Source: Nitrosomonadales bacterium (GTDB lineage Bacteria > Pseudomonadota > Gammaproteobacteria > Burkholderiales > Gallionellaceae). Taken from it: 64,000 nucleotides of DNA. Below are positions 46,223 to 56,412 of this stretch, piece by piece. Position 1 is the first letter of the stretch; the number at the start of each line of letters is the position of its first letter. The position numbers and the translations under genes are program-made. The notes below the pieces were generated by a model. That model saw nothing but the letters and a program-made list of their open reading frames with translations, was not told the origin of the DNA and did not search any database. The stretch covers positions 62,001-126,000 of the forward strand of contig JAHFQZ010000005.1 of the NCBI GenBank assembly GCA_023259055.1, read 5' to 3'.

Positions 46223-48661
46223 ATGTTAGAACAAGATATCCCAAGCACTACAACCATCACAACCATTTCCAGCTTGCATCCTTTGTTGCCTTTGCGAGAT
46301 GTTGTGGTGTTTCCTCACATGGTGATCCCGCTGTTTGTGGGACGTTCCAAGTCCATCAAGGCGCTGGAGACGGCGATGGAGGCAAACAAAACTATTGTAC
46401 TGGTGGCGCAAAAATCTGCGACCAAGGATGACCCTGGCACGGATGATCTATATGCCATTGGCAGCATGGCCAATATCCTGCAAATGTTGAAATTGCCTGA
46501 CGGCACTGTGAAAGTGCTGGTGGAGGGTACCCAACGCGCCAACGTATTGCGTGTATTTGACGCCATATCGCATTTTGATGCCGAAGTGCAAATCGTCCTT
46601 GCCGAAGACGGCACAGACAGCGAGTCAGAGGCAATGCGCCGTGTGCTGATCGCGCAGTTTGATCAATATGTGAAACTTAATAAAAAAATTCCGCCAGAGA
46701 TACTGACTTCACTGGCAGGTATTGACGATGCCGGTCGTCTGGCCGATACCATTGCCGCTCATCTACCGCTCAAACTGGAACAAAAACAGGAAGTGCTGGA
46801 GATTTATGGTGTTCGTAAACGTCTGGAACACTTGCTGGGGCTATTGGAAGCAGAGATTGATATTCTGCAAGTCGAGAAGCGCATACGCGGCCGCGTGAAA
46901 CGCCAGATGGAAAAAAGCCAACGCGAGTACTACCTGAATGAGCAAGTTAAAGCGATTCAGAAAGAATTGGGCGAGGGCGAGGAGGGCACCGACCTTGACG
47001 AGGTGGAAAAGAAAATCAAGGCAGCGCACATGCCGAAGGAAGCACGAACCAAGGCGGAAGCAGAGCTGAAGAAGCTACGCCTGATGTCGCCGATGTCAGC
47101 TGAAGCGACCGTGGTGCGCAATTATATTGACGTACTGATTGGCCTGCCATGGAAGAAAAAAACCAAGATCAGCGCCGACTTGAAGAAGGCGGAAGTTGTG
47201 CTTGAAGAGGACCACTATGGTTTGGACAAGGTCAAGGAACGCATCCTTGAATACTTGGCTGTGCAGCAACGAATGGACAAGATGAGGGCTCCCATCCTTT
47301 GTTTGGTAGGCCCGCCGGGCGTCGGCAAAACCTCGCTGGGACAGTCCATCGCTCGTGCCACCAATCGCAAATTCGTGCGCATGTCGTTGGGTGGAGTGCG
47401 CGATGAATCGGAGATTCGCGGCCATCGCCGCACTTACATAGGCTCTATGCCAGGCAAAATCTTGCAGAACATGAGCAAGGTCGCTGTGAAAAATCCCTTA
47501 TTCCTGCTCGACGAAGTGGACAAGATGGGAATGGATATGCGTGGCGATCCTTCTTCCGCTCTGCTGGAAGTGCTTGACCCGGAACAGAACAGCACATTTG
47601 TCGATCATTATGTCGAGGTCGAATATGATCTGTCTGACGTGATGTTTGTGGCGACAGCGAACACACTGAATATTCCCGATGCGTTGATGGATCGCATGGA
47701 GATTATCCATGTCTCCAGCTACATGGAAGACGAAAAAATCAACATCGCTATACGCTACCTCGTGCCAAAAGCGATCAAGAATAATGGCCTGAGACCTGAA
47801 GAAATAAACATTTCCGAAAGTGCCTTGCGCGACATCGTGCGCTACTACGTGCGCGAAGCAGGTGTGCGCGGATTAGAGCGGGAGATTTCCAAGATTTGCC
47901 GCAAGGTGGTGAAAGCGCTATCTCTGAAAGAACGCGACAAAAAAATCGTGATCAATGCGCGTAATCTTGATAAGTATCTTGGTGTGCGCCGCTATTCCTA
48001 CGGCGTTGCCGAAAAGAATAATCAAGTCGGGCAAGTGACTGGCTTGGCGTGGACGGAAGTTGGCGGTGAATTACTTACTATCGAAGCCGCCGTGTTGCCG
48101 GGCAAAGGCAAGACCACTACCACCGGTAAGCTTGGTGAGGTGATGCAGGAATCAATACAGGCCGCGTTGAGTGTGGTACGCAGCCGCGCCAAGCGGTTGG
48201 GGATAGACGAAGAGTTTTATCAGAAGACTGATTTGCACATCCACTTGCCTGAGGGTGCGATTCCCAAGGACGGGCCAAGCGCAGGAATTGGCATGTGTAC
48301 GGCAATGGTCTCGGCACTGACGGGCATTCCTGTTCGCGCAGATGTTGCGATGACCGGGGAAATCACCTTGCGTGGAGAAGTGCTGCCGATCGGCGGCTTG
48401 AAGGAAAAGCTGCTGGCGGCGCAACGCGGAGGTATCAAGCTGGTATTGATACCCGAGGAGAACACCAAGGATTTGGCAGAAATTCCCGACAACATCAAAA
48501 ACAAATTGGATATTCATCCGGTAAAATGGATTGATCAAGTATTTGAAATGGCGCTGGAGCGGAAACCTGAGCCACTTGCGGAAGTTGCTGAAAAGGTTGC
48601 TGTTGTTGCTTTGGCAGGGGAAGCGGAGCAGCCAGAAAAGGTTCTGGCGACTAAACATTGA
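46223..48661 (+). CDS. lon: ATP-dependent protease Lon
   Basis: An 812-aa cytosolic AAA+ protease degrading misfolded and regulatory proteins. LON substrate-binding domain ([20 protein letters not shown]), coiled middle part, Walker [12 protein letters not shown] near residue 363, Walker [11 protein letters not shown], and the C-terminal peptidase with Ser686 in [14 protein letters not shown] and the Lys in [17 protein letters not shown] 46223 fits the family. A sigma-32-like promoter lies just upstream; the transcript may also continue from clpX. Confidence 0.98.
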   Translation: MLEQDIPSTTTITTISSLHPLLPLRDVVVFPHMVIPLFVGRSKSIKALETAMEANKTIVLVAQKSATKDDPGTDDLYAIGSMANILQMLKLPDGTVKVLVEGTQRANVLRVFDAISHFDAEVQIVLAEDGTDSESEAMRRVLIAQFDQYVKLNKKIPPEILTSLAGIDDAGRLADTIAAHLPLKLEQKQEVLEIYGVRKRLEHLLGLLEAEIDILQVEKRIRGRVKRQMEKSQREYYLNEQVKAIQKELGEGEEGTDLDEVEKKIKAAHMPKEARTKAEAELKKLRLMSPMSAEATVVRNYIDVLIGLPWKKKTKISADLKKAEVVLEEDHYGLDKVKERILEYLAVQQRMDKMRAPILCLVGPPGVGKTSLGQSIARATNRKFVRMSLGGVRDESEIRGHRRTYIGSMPGKILQNMSKVAVKNPLFLLDEVDKMGMDMRGDPSSALLEVLDPEQNSTFVDHYVEVEYDLSDVMFVATANTLNIPDALMDRMEIIHVSSYMEDEKINIAIRYLVPKAIKNNGLRPEEINISESALRDIVRYYVREAGVRGLEREISKICRKVVKALSLKERDKKIVINARNLDKYLGVRRYSYGVAEKNNQVGQVTGLAWTEVGGELLTIEAAVLPGKGKTTTTGKLGEVMQESIQAALSVVRSRAKRLGIDEEFYQKTDLHIHLPEGAIPKDGPSAGIGMCTAMVSALTGIPVRADVAMTGEITLRGEVLPIGGLKEKLLAAQRGGIKLVLIPEENTKDLAEIPDNIKNKLDIHPVKWIDQVFEMALERKPEPLAEVAEKVAVVALAGEAEQPEKVLATKH

Positions 48662-48721
48662 ATGATAAATTCCTAACAGCTTGAGTTTTGCATTGCAAGA
48701 TAATAAAATTTTAGTAATCGC

Positions 48722-48751
48722 TTGACCAAAGGCGCGCAGCCTTGATATAAA
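48722..48751 (+). promoter_or_regulatory. Sigma-70 promoter upstream of hupB
   Basis: TTGACC, an 18-bp spacer and TATAAA, 51 bp before the GTG start. Good match for a strong constitutive promoter. Confidence 0.65.
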
Positions 48752-48802
48752 GCCGCTGCAGGGCTCTTCCTGTTTTTTTAACCACTCGCAAAGGGGACTT
48801 AC

Positions 48803-49075
48803 GTGAATAAATCTGATCTGGTTGATGCAATTGCAAAATCCGCTGAAATCTCTAAGGCAGCCGCTGGCCGTGCACTGGATGCGACTGTAGATACAATTAA
48901 AAAAGCGCTTAAAAAGGGTGATACTGTGAGTTTGGTAGGCTTCGGTACTTTCAAGGTTGGCAAGCGTGCTGCGCGTAATGGCCGCAATCCCCGTACTGGT
49001 GCAACGATTAAAATCAAGGCAGCAAAAGTTCCAAAATTTAGTGCAGGCAAAGGCCTGAAAGATGCTGTAAACTAA
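48803..49075 (+). CDS. hupB: DNA-binding protein HU-beta
   Basis: A 90-aa nucleoid protein, [20 protein letters not shown] at the start. The DNA-binding beta arms hold the conserved [17 protein letters not shown], and [11 protein letters not shown] forms the core. Start is GTG 48803 preceded by AAAGGGGA. Order lon-hupB-ppiD, with two tRNA genes between, is the usual proteobacterial arrangement. Confidence 0.97.
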   Translation: MNKSDLVDAIAKSAEISKAAAGRALDATVDTIKKALKKGDTVSLVGFGTFKVGKRAARNGRNPRTGATIKIKAAKVPKFSAGKGLKDAVN

Positions 49076-49088
49076 CAGTCTTTGCAGG

Positions 49089-49164
49089 GGGTGCTTAGCT
49101 CAGCTGGTAGAGCGTCGCCCTTACAAGGCGAATGTCGGCGGTTCGATCCCGTCAGCACCCACCA
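49089..49164 (+). tRNA. tRNA-Val (anticodon UAC)
   Basis: 76 nt with encoded CCA. Acceptor GGGTGCT/AGCACCC, D arm GCTCAGCTGGTAGAGC, anticodon loop CTTACAA, T arm GGCGGTTCGATCCCGTC. Located 13 bp after hupB. Confidence 0.97.
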
Positions 49165-49178
49165 ACAAAAAAGTTTTT

Positions 49179-49255
49179 GGAGTGGTAGTTCAGTTGGTTA
49201 GAATACCGGCCTGTCACGCCGGGGGTCGCGGGTTCGAGTCCCGTCCACTCCGCCA
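49179..49255 (+). tRNA. tRNA-Asp (anticodon GUC)
   Basis: 77 nt with encoded CCA. Acceptor GGAGTGG/CCACTCC, D arm with AGTTGGTTAGAAT, anticodon loop CTGTCAC, T arm CGCGGGTTCGAGTCCCG. Pairs with the tRNA-Val gene 14 bp upstream as one transcript. Confidence 0.97.
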
Positions 49256-49260
49256 AACAT

Positions 49261-49285
49261 AGGCGAACGCAAGTTCGCCTTTTTC
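49261..49285 (+). terminator. Rho-independent terminator after the tRNA pair
   Basis: AGGCGAAC-GCAA-GTTCGCCT followed by TTTT-C. Ends the hupB/tRNA transcript before ppiD. Confidence 0.85.
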
Positions 49286-49326
49286 ACATCTGTTTTTTCA
49301 AAATCATTTAGCTTGGTGGTATCCAT

Positions 49327-51222
49327 ATGTTTGACTTTGTGCATGAAAATAAAAGACTGGTACAGATAGTATTGGCTGTAATCATTTTACCCTTTGCATT
49401 CTGGGGAATTGATTCATATAACCGTTCTGGAAAATCTGCAGATGTGGTTGCCACTGTAAACGACGCAAAAATTACGCAACAAGAGTTTGGCAAAGCGTTG
49501 CGCCAGCAGCAAGAAAGGTTTCGTCAACAGCTTGGTGACAACTTCGATGCGGCGATGTTAGACAACCCGGAAATAAAGCGTGGGGTGATGGAGAATTTGG
49601 TCACCCAGCGGCTATTGTCCGAGCGTGCGAAAACTGCGGGATTGCTTGTAACGGATGAACAGATAGCGCAGGTGATTGGTGGCATTGAGGCTTTTCGGGA
49701 TAATGGAAAGTTTGATAAAAGACGTTATGAAACAGCGCTGAAAAATCAGAATATGTCGCCATTGATGTTTGAAGCTCGCTTGCGTGATCAACTGTTTGGG
49801 CAGCAGATACAGGATATTTACACCCAAAATGGATTTGCATCAAAAAGTGTTGCGGACAACATAATTAGCCTGAACGAACAGCAACGGGTGGTAAGCGTTT
49901 CTTCAATATTGTCTCAACCCTTTCTGGCGCAGGCAAAAGTTGATGAAGCTGCGCTGAAAAAATATTACGATCAAAATATAAAAGAGTTCCAGGTTCAGGA
50001 GCAGGCGAAAGTCGAATATGTGAGATTCTCAATGAACGATTTGATGACGAAATTTGAGATAAGCAATGAAGAAGTGCGCAAATATTATGATGAACATCAG
50101 AATGATTTTGGTACACCTGAAGAGCGTCAAGCAGCGCATATTTTGATTACCGTAAATGCAACTGCCACACAAGCTGAACAAAATGCAGCCAAGGTGAAGG
50201 CCGAGGAGCTTCTGCAGCAAATCAAGCAAAATCCTGCCAAGTTTGCCGAGTTGGCGAAGCTTAATTCTCAGGACCCAGGTTCTGCAGTGAAGGGCGGCGA
50301 TCTTGGATACTTTGGTCGCGGCATGATGGTTAAGCCATTTGAGGAGGCTGCCTTTGCTTTAAAAGATGGTGAGATCAGCGGATTGGTAAAGTCTGATTTT
50401 GGCTATCACATTATCAAACTGACCTCGATTAAACCCTCCAGGGTTTTGTCGTTCGAAGAGGCACGTGAGGGTATCGTGAACAAGCTGCGCCAGCAAAAAG
50501 CTGCTGATAAGTATGCTGAACTGGCAGACAAATTCAGCAATACTGTTTATGAGCAAAGCGATACTTTGAAACCCGCTGCTGAGCTGGTTAATGCGAAAAT
50601 TGAGCAGAGCGGATGGTTAATCAAGGGGATGGCATCCGGAGAGCCTTGGACGGCAAAAATGTTGCAGGCCATTTTCAATGACGAAGCTGTAAAAAACAAA
50701 CGCAATACTACCGCGATTGAGGTGACAACAAATACACTGGTTGCTGCCCGTGTTCTGGAATACAAGCCAGCCGCCGAACGTCCATTGAGCGAAGTTCAGG
50801 AAGAGATACGTCAAAAATTGTTGCATCAAGAGGCTGCGGAACTGGCAATAAAACAGGGTAAGGAAGCGTTGGAACAATTGCGGAGTGGAAGCAATCCGAA
50901 TTTAAAATGGGGTACTGCCGAGACCATTACTCGTGGAAAACATGGCTCTCTTGATGCCGGATTGGCAAGACAAGTATTTCAGGCGAATGCAGCCAAGTTA
51001 CCGCAGTATGTTGGTGCAGAAGTTGCCCGGAATGGCTATATGCTGGTACGTATTGATGCCATCAAGGAAGGCGAAGCAATCAATGATGAGAAGCGCGCAC
51101 ATTATGCACAGCAACTGCGTCAATTAACTGGCGAGGAAATGTTCCATGCCTATCTGTCTGAAGCCAAACGGCAGGCGACTATCAAAATAAATTTACCTGA
51201 GACACCAGTTATACAACCTTGA
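49327..51222 (+). CDS. ppiD: Periplasmic folding chaperone PpiD (SurA_N/parvulin)
   Basis: A 631-aa protein anchored by one N-terminal helix (LVQIVLAVIILPFAFWGI). The periplasmic part has a SurA-N-like domain (VNDAKITQQEFGKALRQQQ) and one parvulin domain at about residues 260-365 (AHILITVNATAT, LAKLNSQDPGSAVKGGDLGYFGRG, FGYHIIKLTSI). The C-terminal part is SurA/PpiD-like. It assists folding of newly exported proteins. It follows the tRNA-Asp terminator, so it has its own promoter. Confidence 0.95.
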   Translation: MFDFVHENKRLVQIVLAVIILPFAFWGIDSYNRSGKSADVVATVNDAKITQQEFGKALRQQQERFRQQLGDNFDAAMLDNPEIKRGVMENLVTQRLLSERAKTAGLLVTDEQIAQVIGGIEAFRDNGKFDKRRYETALKNQNMSPLMFEARLRDQLFGQQIQDIYTQNGFASKSVADNIISLNEQQRVVSVSSILSQPFLAQAKVDEAALKKYYDQNIKEFQVQEQAKVEYVRFSMNDLMTKFEISNEEVRKYYDEHQNDFGTPEERQAAHILITVNATATQAEQNAAKVKAEELLQQIKQNPAKFAELAKLNSQDPGSAVKGGDLGYFGRGMMVKPFEEAAFALKDGEISGLVKSDFGYHIIKLTSIKPSRVLSFEEAREGIVNKLRQQKAADKYAELADKFSNTVYEQSDTLKPAAELVNAKIEQSGWLIKGMASGEPWTAKMLQAIFNDEAVKNKRNTTAIEVTTNTLVAARVLEYKPAAERPLSEVQEEIRQKLLHQEAAELAIKQGKEALEQLRSGSNPNLKWGTAETITRGKHGSLDAGLARQVFQANAAKLPQYVGAEVARNGYMLVRIDAIKEGEAINDEKRAHYAQQLRQLTGEEMFHAYLSEAKRQATIKINLPETPVIQP

Positions 51223-51242
51223 TTCCCGGTGAATAGCTTATG

Positions 51243-51272
51243 AAAAATGCCACCCTCGGGTGGCATTTTTTT
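51243..51272 (+). terminator. Rho-independent terminator after ppiD (bidirectional)
   Basis: AAAAATGCCACCC-TCG-GGTGGCATTTTTTT, a strong stem with T-run on the plus strand and A-run for the convergent fabI gene. Confidence 0.92.
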
Positions 51273-51286
51273 GTTGGAGGTGCCGA

Positions 51287-52075
51287 CTATGCTTCGGTGG
51301 TGCCCAAAGCAGTAGTGTTGAAACCACCGTCCACATACGTGATTTCTCCAGTGATGCCGCTGGCCAGATCACTGCACAGGAAGGCCGCCACATTGCCAAC
51401 TTCTTCGACGGTCACATTGCGTTTGAGCGGCGCATGCTTCTCGTTGTAGCTGAGCAGCTTGTTGAAATCGGCAATACCGGCTGCAGCAAGTGTCTTTATT
51501 GGCCCTGCAGAAATGCCATTTGCGCGTATTCCCTGATGCCCCAGTTGCATTGCCAGATATCGAACACTGGCTTCCAGACTGGCCTTGGCCAAACCCATCA
51601 GGTTGTAGTGTGGCATGGTGCGCACTGCACCAAGGTAACTCAGCGTCAACAGGGATGCTTTGCGGCCTTTCATCATTGGCAGTGCGGCTTTGGCCATGGC
51701 CGGGAAGCTGTAGGCACTGATGTCATGTGCGATGCGGAAAGCTTCGCGGCTGAAGCCGTCAAGGAACTCGCCATCCAGGGCTTCGCGCGGCGCAAAAGCG
51801 ATAGCATGTACAAAACCGTCGAACCCGTCCCAGTGCTTGTTCAGATCAACGAACAGCTGGTTGATGTCGTTATCGCTGCCGACATCGCACTGAAAGATCA
51901 ACTCACTGCCGAATGTTTTAGCCATATCTTCAACACGGCTCCGCACCCGTTCTCCCTGGTATGTGAAAGCGAGTTCGGCGCCCTCACGATGCATGGCTTG
52001 AGCTATACCAAAGGCAATAGACCGGTTGCTGATCATGCCGGTAATTAAAATGCGCTTGTTGGCCAGAAATCCCAT
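51287..52075 (-). CDS. fabI: Enoyl-[acyl-carrier-protein] reductase (NADH) FabI
   Basis: A 262-aa short-chain dehydrogenase completing fatty-acid elongation. NAD site [19 protein letters not shown]; active-site Tyr157 and Lys164 in YNLMGLAK, with Tyr147 before it; [14 protein letters not shown] is the mobile substrate loop. It is the target of triclosan in other bacteria. The convergent ppiD gene shares its terminator. Start ATG 52075 is preceded by AAGGAAAAG. Confidence 0.96.
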   Translation of the reverse strand: MGFLANKRILITGMISNRSIAFGIAQAMHREGAELAFTYQGERVRSRVEDMAKTFGSELIFQCDVGSDNDINQLFVDLNKHWDGFDGFVHAIAFAPREALDGEFLDGFSREAFRIAHDISAYSFPAMAKAALPMMKGRKASLLTLSYLGAVRTMPHYNLMGLAKASLEASVRYLAMQLGHQGIRANGISAGPIKTLAAAGIADFNKLLSYNEKHAPLKRNVTVEEVGNVAAFLCSDLASGITGEITYVDGGFNTTALGTTEA

Positions 52076-52321
52076 GCTTTTCCTTTACAAAATGTGGGTC
52101 AAAATTTGCAAGATTATAACCCCATCTCCCTGCTGAATGCACACGGTTAAAGGGCGCCGGATAATGAATTCGTTAAGAAATACGGAATACAGAAGCAATG
52201 CCAAGCATGGAGATGTGAACGTCCGCAACAGCGCTTTGTAAGCCTGCATTAATCATGCAATAATCACAGCCGCTTGTCCTTCCGCTGAATCGAAATCCTC
52301 TCAGGCCAAGAAAGAAATGTA

Positions 52322-55300
52322 ATGACCAGCAAAGTTTCCCCAGTCAACCCTGTCAGATCGCACCAGGCGCATATATCAGGCTGGTATTACATGCAATTTT
52401 TGCCGTGGCTGGTGCTTGCCGTATGTCTGGCGGGCACCTTCCAATTGTGGAACTTTGCGAGGAATAACGCCTTACAGGCTTTGAATACCCAATTTGATTT
52501 TCGCGTGCGTGATGCCATTGATGATATCAATCAACGCATGAAGACCTATGAACAAGTGATGCGCGGGGTGGAGGGGTTGTTTGCCCATGCAAATATCGTT
52601 GAACGCGAAGAATTCCATGGCTACATCGCCAAGCTACGGCTGAAGGAAAGTTACCCCGGCATTCAGGGTGTCCGGTTTGTGCCGCTTGTTCCGAGGTCGG
52701 CAAAAGACCGGCATATCGCAGCCATTCACAAGGAAGGCTTCACCTCATATACCATCTGGCCGGATGGCCAACGCGACGCTTATGCACCTGTCGCCTATGT
52801 TGAGCCATTTGATGCGCGCAACCAGCAGGTCTTCGGCTACGACATGCTTTCCGACGAGGAGTATCCACGACCCGGAGAAGTTGCCGGGATGCGCCGCACC
52901 GCCATGGAGCAGGCGCGCGATTCCGGCAACATAACCATCTCCGGCAAAATTATTCTGCTATTTGAAACCGATAAAGACAGGCAGGCAGGCTTCGTGATGT
53001 TTTTGCCCGTCTACAGGCAAGGCACTTTGCATGACACAGTTGCCGATCGCCGCGCCAACATCATTGGCTGGATAGGTGCGGTGTTCCGCGTGGGCGACCT
53101 GATGAACGGCATCCTAGGCAAGCGCACCAGCGAGATCGACATCGAAATCTACGATGGGAAGGAAGTGTCGGCTAAGACAGTGATGTATGACTCCCAACCA
53201 GGCATCATTCACCGGGAGCCCCGCTTTCGAAACTTCCATAACATCAGTATCGCTGACCGCGGATGGACGATAGGAATGCACTCCCTCCCCGACTTCGATG
53301 CGCAACTCGACAATGAGAAGCCCCATACTATTGCCGCTGCCGGTACCGGTGCAAGCCTGTTTTTTTCATTGTTCGTCTGGCTGATGGTGCGTAGCCGCGA
53401 ACATGCCATGAAAGCAGCAGCAGCAATAGAGCGCGAAAGCCTCATGAACGAAACGCTGCTGCGCACGGCCAGCGATGGCATTCACATCTTTGATCTTGAG
53501 GGCAACATTGTGCAGGTGAACAATGCATTTTGCAGCATGCTCGGATACACATTCGTGAAGTTGCTGACGATGAACATTTCGCAATTGGACGTGAAAAGGT
53601 CGAAAGAGGAAATTTTGGCGGAAATCAGCACCAAGGGGCAAAGCAATCCGGTGTTTGAAACCACGTACCGTTGCCGCGATGGTAGCCTTATCGATGTCGA
53701 GATCAGCTCTTCCCGAGTGGAGATTAACGGACGTCACTTGATTTACAACTCGGCGCGTGACATTACCGAACGCAAGCGGACAGAGTTGTCATTGCGCGAG
53801 AGCGAAGCGCGTCTTAATGCCACCATCGAAACCGCCATGGATGCCGTGGTGCAGATTAATGCCGAAGGGATTATCATCGGTTGGAATAGCCAGGCGGAAA
53901 ATGTTTTCGGCTGGGCCAATGCGGAAGTGATCGGGCGAGCACTGCATGAGACGATCATTCCGCCACAGTACCGTGAAGTCCATCTTCAGGGCATGAAGCA
54001 TTTTCTGCACACCGGCGAGGGGCCAGTCCTGAATACACGGGTCGAAATTATGGGCCTGCATCGCGATGGCCACGAGTTTCCCGTTGAATTGGCCATCACC
54101 CCGATCATGACAGAAGGCAAGTACGAGTTCAGCGCCTTTATTCGCGACATCACCAAAAAGAAAGAATCCGATGACCTGATATGGCGTCAAGCAAACTTTG
54201 ACATGCTGACCGGTTTGCCCAACCGCCACATGTTCTATGACCGGCTGACACAGGAAATCAAGAAATCGCATCGCGCCGGCCTGAAAATGGCGCTGCTGTT
54301 CGTTGATCTCGACAAATTCAAAGAGGTCAACGACACGCTCGGTCACAGCATAGGCGACATCATGCTGATGGAAACCGCACGCCGTATAAGCGACTGTGTG
54401 CGCGGGACTGACATAGTGGCACGGTTGGGTGGGGACGAATTTACTGTCGTTCTTGCAGAGCTTGTTGACGTCAGCAGTGTTGAGCGAATAGTCGAAAACA
54501 TTCTGCGCAAATTGGCTGAGCCTTTCCAGTTGGGTGATGAAGTGGCTTATGTATCGGCCAGCATCGGTATCACGATGTATCCCGTTGACGCCATCGAGGT
54601 GGAGGACCTGCTCAAGAATGCCGATCAAGCGATGTACATGGCCAAACATAAAGGGCGTAACCGTTTTTGCTATTTTTTGCCATCAATGCAGCATCACGCC
54701 CAGTCCCGGCTGAAATTGATTAACGAGCTGCGCGGTGCATTGGCTGCCAACCAGTTCAGGGTTTATTACCAGCCTATCGTGGATTTAGCCACTGGCGGTA
54801 TCAACAAAGCGGAAGCGCTGGTTCGCTGGCAGCATCCGAAGCTCGGCATGGTCAACCCCGTTCAATTTATTCCTCTGGCCGAAGAAACCGGGATGATTGT
54901 CGAAATCGGTGACTGGGTGTTCAAGGAAGCGGCACGCCAAATAAAGCACTGGAAGACGATGCATGATATAAAGTTGCAGATAAGCGTGAACGTGTCGCCG
55001 GTTCAGTTCAGCGACGCTGGCGATCAGCACAAGAAATGGTTCGCTTATTTGCAGGAACTGGGGCTGACAGGGCAAAGCATGGTTATTGAAATCACCGAAG
55101 GGTTGTTGCTGGACGCGGAGTCTGGTGTTATCGGCAGACTTCTCGAATTCCGCGATGAGGGCATCCAGGTATCAATCGATGATTTTGGCACAGGGTATTC
55201 TGCACTGTCATACCTCAAGAAGTTTGATATCGACTATCTGAAGATCGACCAATCATTCGTGCGCAATCTGGCGACAGACTTTAACGACTTGGCGCTATGC

Positions 55301-55498
55301 GAGGCCATCATCGTGATGGCACACAAGCTTGAGCTTAAGGTGATCGCCGAAGGGGTGGAGACGGAGGAGCAACGCAAGCTGCTGGCTGATGCAGGGTGCG
55401 ACTATGCACAGGGGTATCTATTCTCCAAGCCGTTGCCAGACGGTGAGTTTGAGAAGTTTTTGAAAGGCGTACCTTCTCAAACCATTGTTAATGAATAG
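52322..55498 (+). CDS. CHASE-PAS-PAS-GGDEF-EAL signalling protein
   Basis: A 1058-aa inner-membrane protein. TM1 near 26-46 and TM2 near 341-358 flank a periplasmic CHASE domain (residues about 75-270), followed by two PAS domains (about 375-490 and 500-615), a GGDEF domain with intact GGDEF at 703-707 and an I-site RGTD five residues before it, and an EAL domain with EAL at 831-833 and DDFGTGYSAL. It probably makes or breaks c-di-GMP; an intact I-site suggests product inhibition of the cyclase. The ligand of CHASE is unknown. ATG 52322 has only a weak AAGAAAG site. Confidence 0.95.
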   Translation: MTSKVSPVNPVRSHQAHISGWYYMQFLPWLVLAVCLAGTFQLWNFARNNALQALNTQFDFRVRDAIDDINQRMKTYEQVMRGVEGLFAHANIVEREEFHGYIAKLRLKESYPGIQGVRFVPLVPRSAKDRHIAAIHKEGFTSYTIWPDGQRDAYAPVAYVEPFDARNQQVFGYDMLSDEEYPRPGEVAGMRRTAMEQARDSGNITISGKIILLFETDKDRQAGFVMFLPVYRQGTLHDTVADRRANIIGWIGAVFRVGDLMNGILGKRTSEIDIEIYDGKEVSAKTVMYDSQPGIIHREPRFRNFHNISIADRGWTIGMHSLPDFDAQLDNEKPHTIAAAGTGASLFFSLFVWLMVRSREHAMKAAAAIERESLMNETLLRTASDGIHIFDLEGNIVQVNNAFCSMLGYTFVKLLTMNISQLDVKRSKEEILAEISTKGQSNPVFETTYRCRDGSLIDVEISSSRVEINGRHLIYNSARDITERKRTELSLRESEARLNATIETAMDAVVQINAEGIIIGWNSQAENVFGWANAEVIGRALHETIIPPQYREVHLQGMKHFLHTGEGPVLNTRVEIMGLHRDGHEFPVELAITPIMTEGKYEFSAFIRDITKKKESDDLIWRQANFDMLTGLPNRHMFYDRLTQEIKKSHRAGLKMALLFVDLDKFKEVNDTLGHSIGDIMLMETARRISDCVRGTDIVARLGGDEFTVVLAELVDVSSVERIVENILRKLAEPFQLGDEVAYVSASIGITMYPVDAIEVEDLLKNADQAMYMAKHKGRNRFCYFLPSMQHHAQSRLKLINELRGALAANQFRVYYQPIVDLATGGINKAEALVRWQHPKLGMVNPVQFIPLAEETGMIVEIGDWVFKEAARQIKHWKTMHDIKLQISVNVSPVQFSDAGDQHKKWFAYLQELGLTGQSMVIEITEGLLLDAESGVIGRLLEFRDEGIQVSIDDFGTGYSALSYLKKFDIDYLKIDQSFVRNLATDFNDLALCEAIIVMAHKLELKVIAEGVETEEQRKLLADAGCDYAQGYLFSKPLPDGEFEKFLKGVPSQTIVNE

Positions 55499-55545
55499 AA
55501 CACGATTGAATATTTGCATAGCACGGACATATTGCAGGGGGGGGT

Positions 55546-55968
55546 ATGGGATTAATTTGGGCGGAGCATCTGAGTGTCGGGAATGAAATGATTGATGCAG
55601 AACACAAAAATTTGATTGTTGCAATCAGCAGTGTGGAGCATGCGATTGGAACAAGGGATCAGGTCGCCCTGTCGAATTCATTTGATCTGCTGGATACCTA
55701 TATGCACATTCATTTCAGAAATGAGGAAAAGATAGCCGCAGCAGCCAATATTCCTTTTGCTAAAAACAAGCTTGAGCATCGGCATTTACTGAAGGAGATG
55801 AGGTATATGAGGGAAGAGCTGGAGACCATGAATGGCATCTGGCCTGATGATCTGGTCAAAAAGTATTCCCGCTTTCTGAGCGGCTGGATGACAGATCATA
55901 TTATCAAAGAAGATATGCAATTGAAGCCGGTACTGCAAACACTTCCCTACAACTTCAAACCAGATTGA
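55546..55968 (+). CDS. Bacteriohemerythrin
   Basis: A 140-aa oxygen-binding diiron protein. Ligand pattern LIWAEHLSVGNEMIDAEHKNL, MHIHFRNEEKIA, LEHRHLLKEM and WMTDHIIKEDMQL is complete. A run of eight G (55537-55544) directly precedes ATG and forms the ribosome site. It sits 47 bp after the CHASE-GGDEF-EAL gene and is probably co-transcribed, suggesting linkage of O2 to c-di-GMP signalling. Confidence 0.95.
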   Translation: MGLIWAEHLSVGNEMIDAEHKNLIVAISSVEHAIGTRDQVALSNSFDLLDTYMHIHFRNEEKIAAAANIPFAKNKLEHRHLLKEMRYMREELETMNGIWPDDLVKKYSRFLSGWMTDHIIKEDMQLKPVLQTLPYNFKPD

Positions 55969-56165
55969 GGTGTTGGCAGTTGCATACCACAAAACAGCAT
56001 ATTGGATCGCTGCGCGAAAATTTCTGCTGAAGATTTGTTGTTCGCGGTAATTGGAATTGAATCATGGAAATGGCAGCGAGAGAGGGGTTGTAATTTTCCG
56101 CTACGAATTGGTTGCATCCAGAAAGACAAAAGAATTTGCAATCAATGCTGATCCCTAATTTATCT

Positions 56166-56241
56166 TGGCTCCCCGACCTGGACTCGAACCAGGGACCTGC
56201 GGATTAACAGTCCGTCGCTCTACCGACTGAGCTATCAGGGA
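56166..56241 (-). tRNA. tRNA-Asn (anticodon GUU)
   Basis: 76 nt with encoded CCA on the minus strand. Acceptor TCCCTGA/TCGGGGA, D arm with AGTCGGTAGA, anticodon loop CTGTTAA, T arm GGTTCGAGTCC. It lies in the 444-bp gap 55969-56412; the rest of the gap has no feature I can support. Confidence 0.97.
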
Positions 56242-56412
56242 ATGAAGAGGTGCGCATGATAGTGATTTTGCCCTGCTCGGTCAACCTGAAATTGGATTCT
56301 GTTGGGGATGCCTGGAGCGCCTTTGCCAACCTTGCCGAAGCTCGTTGCGAAGGTGGTCTATTACCCTGCTGGATACCGATGCCAATAAGTGTGCTATCAG
56401 TTAAAATAAGAT

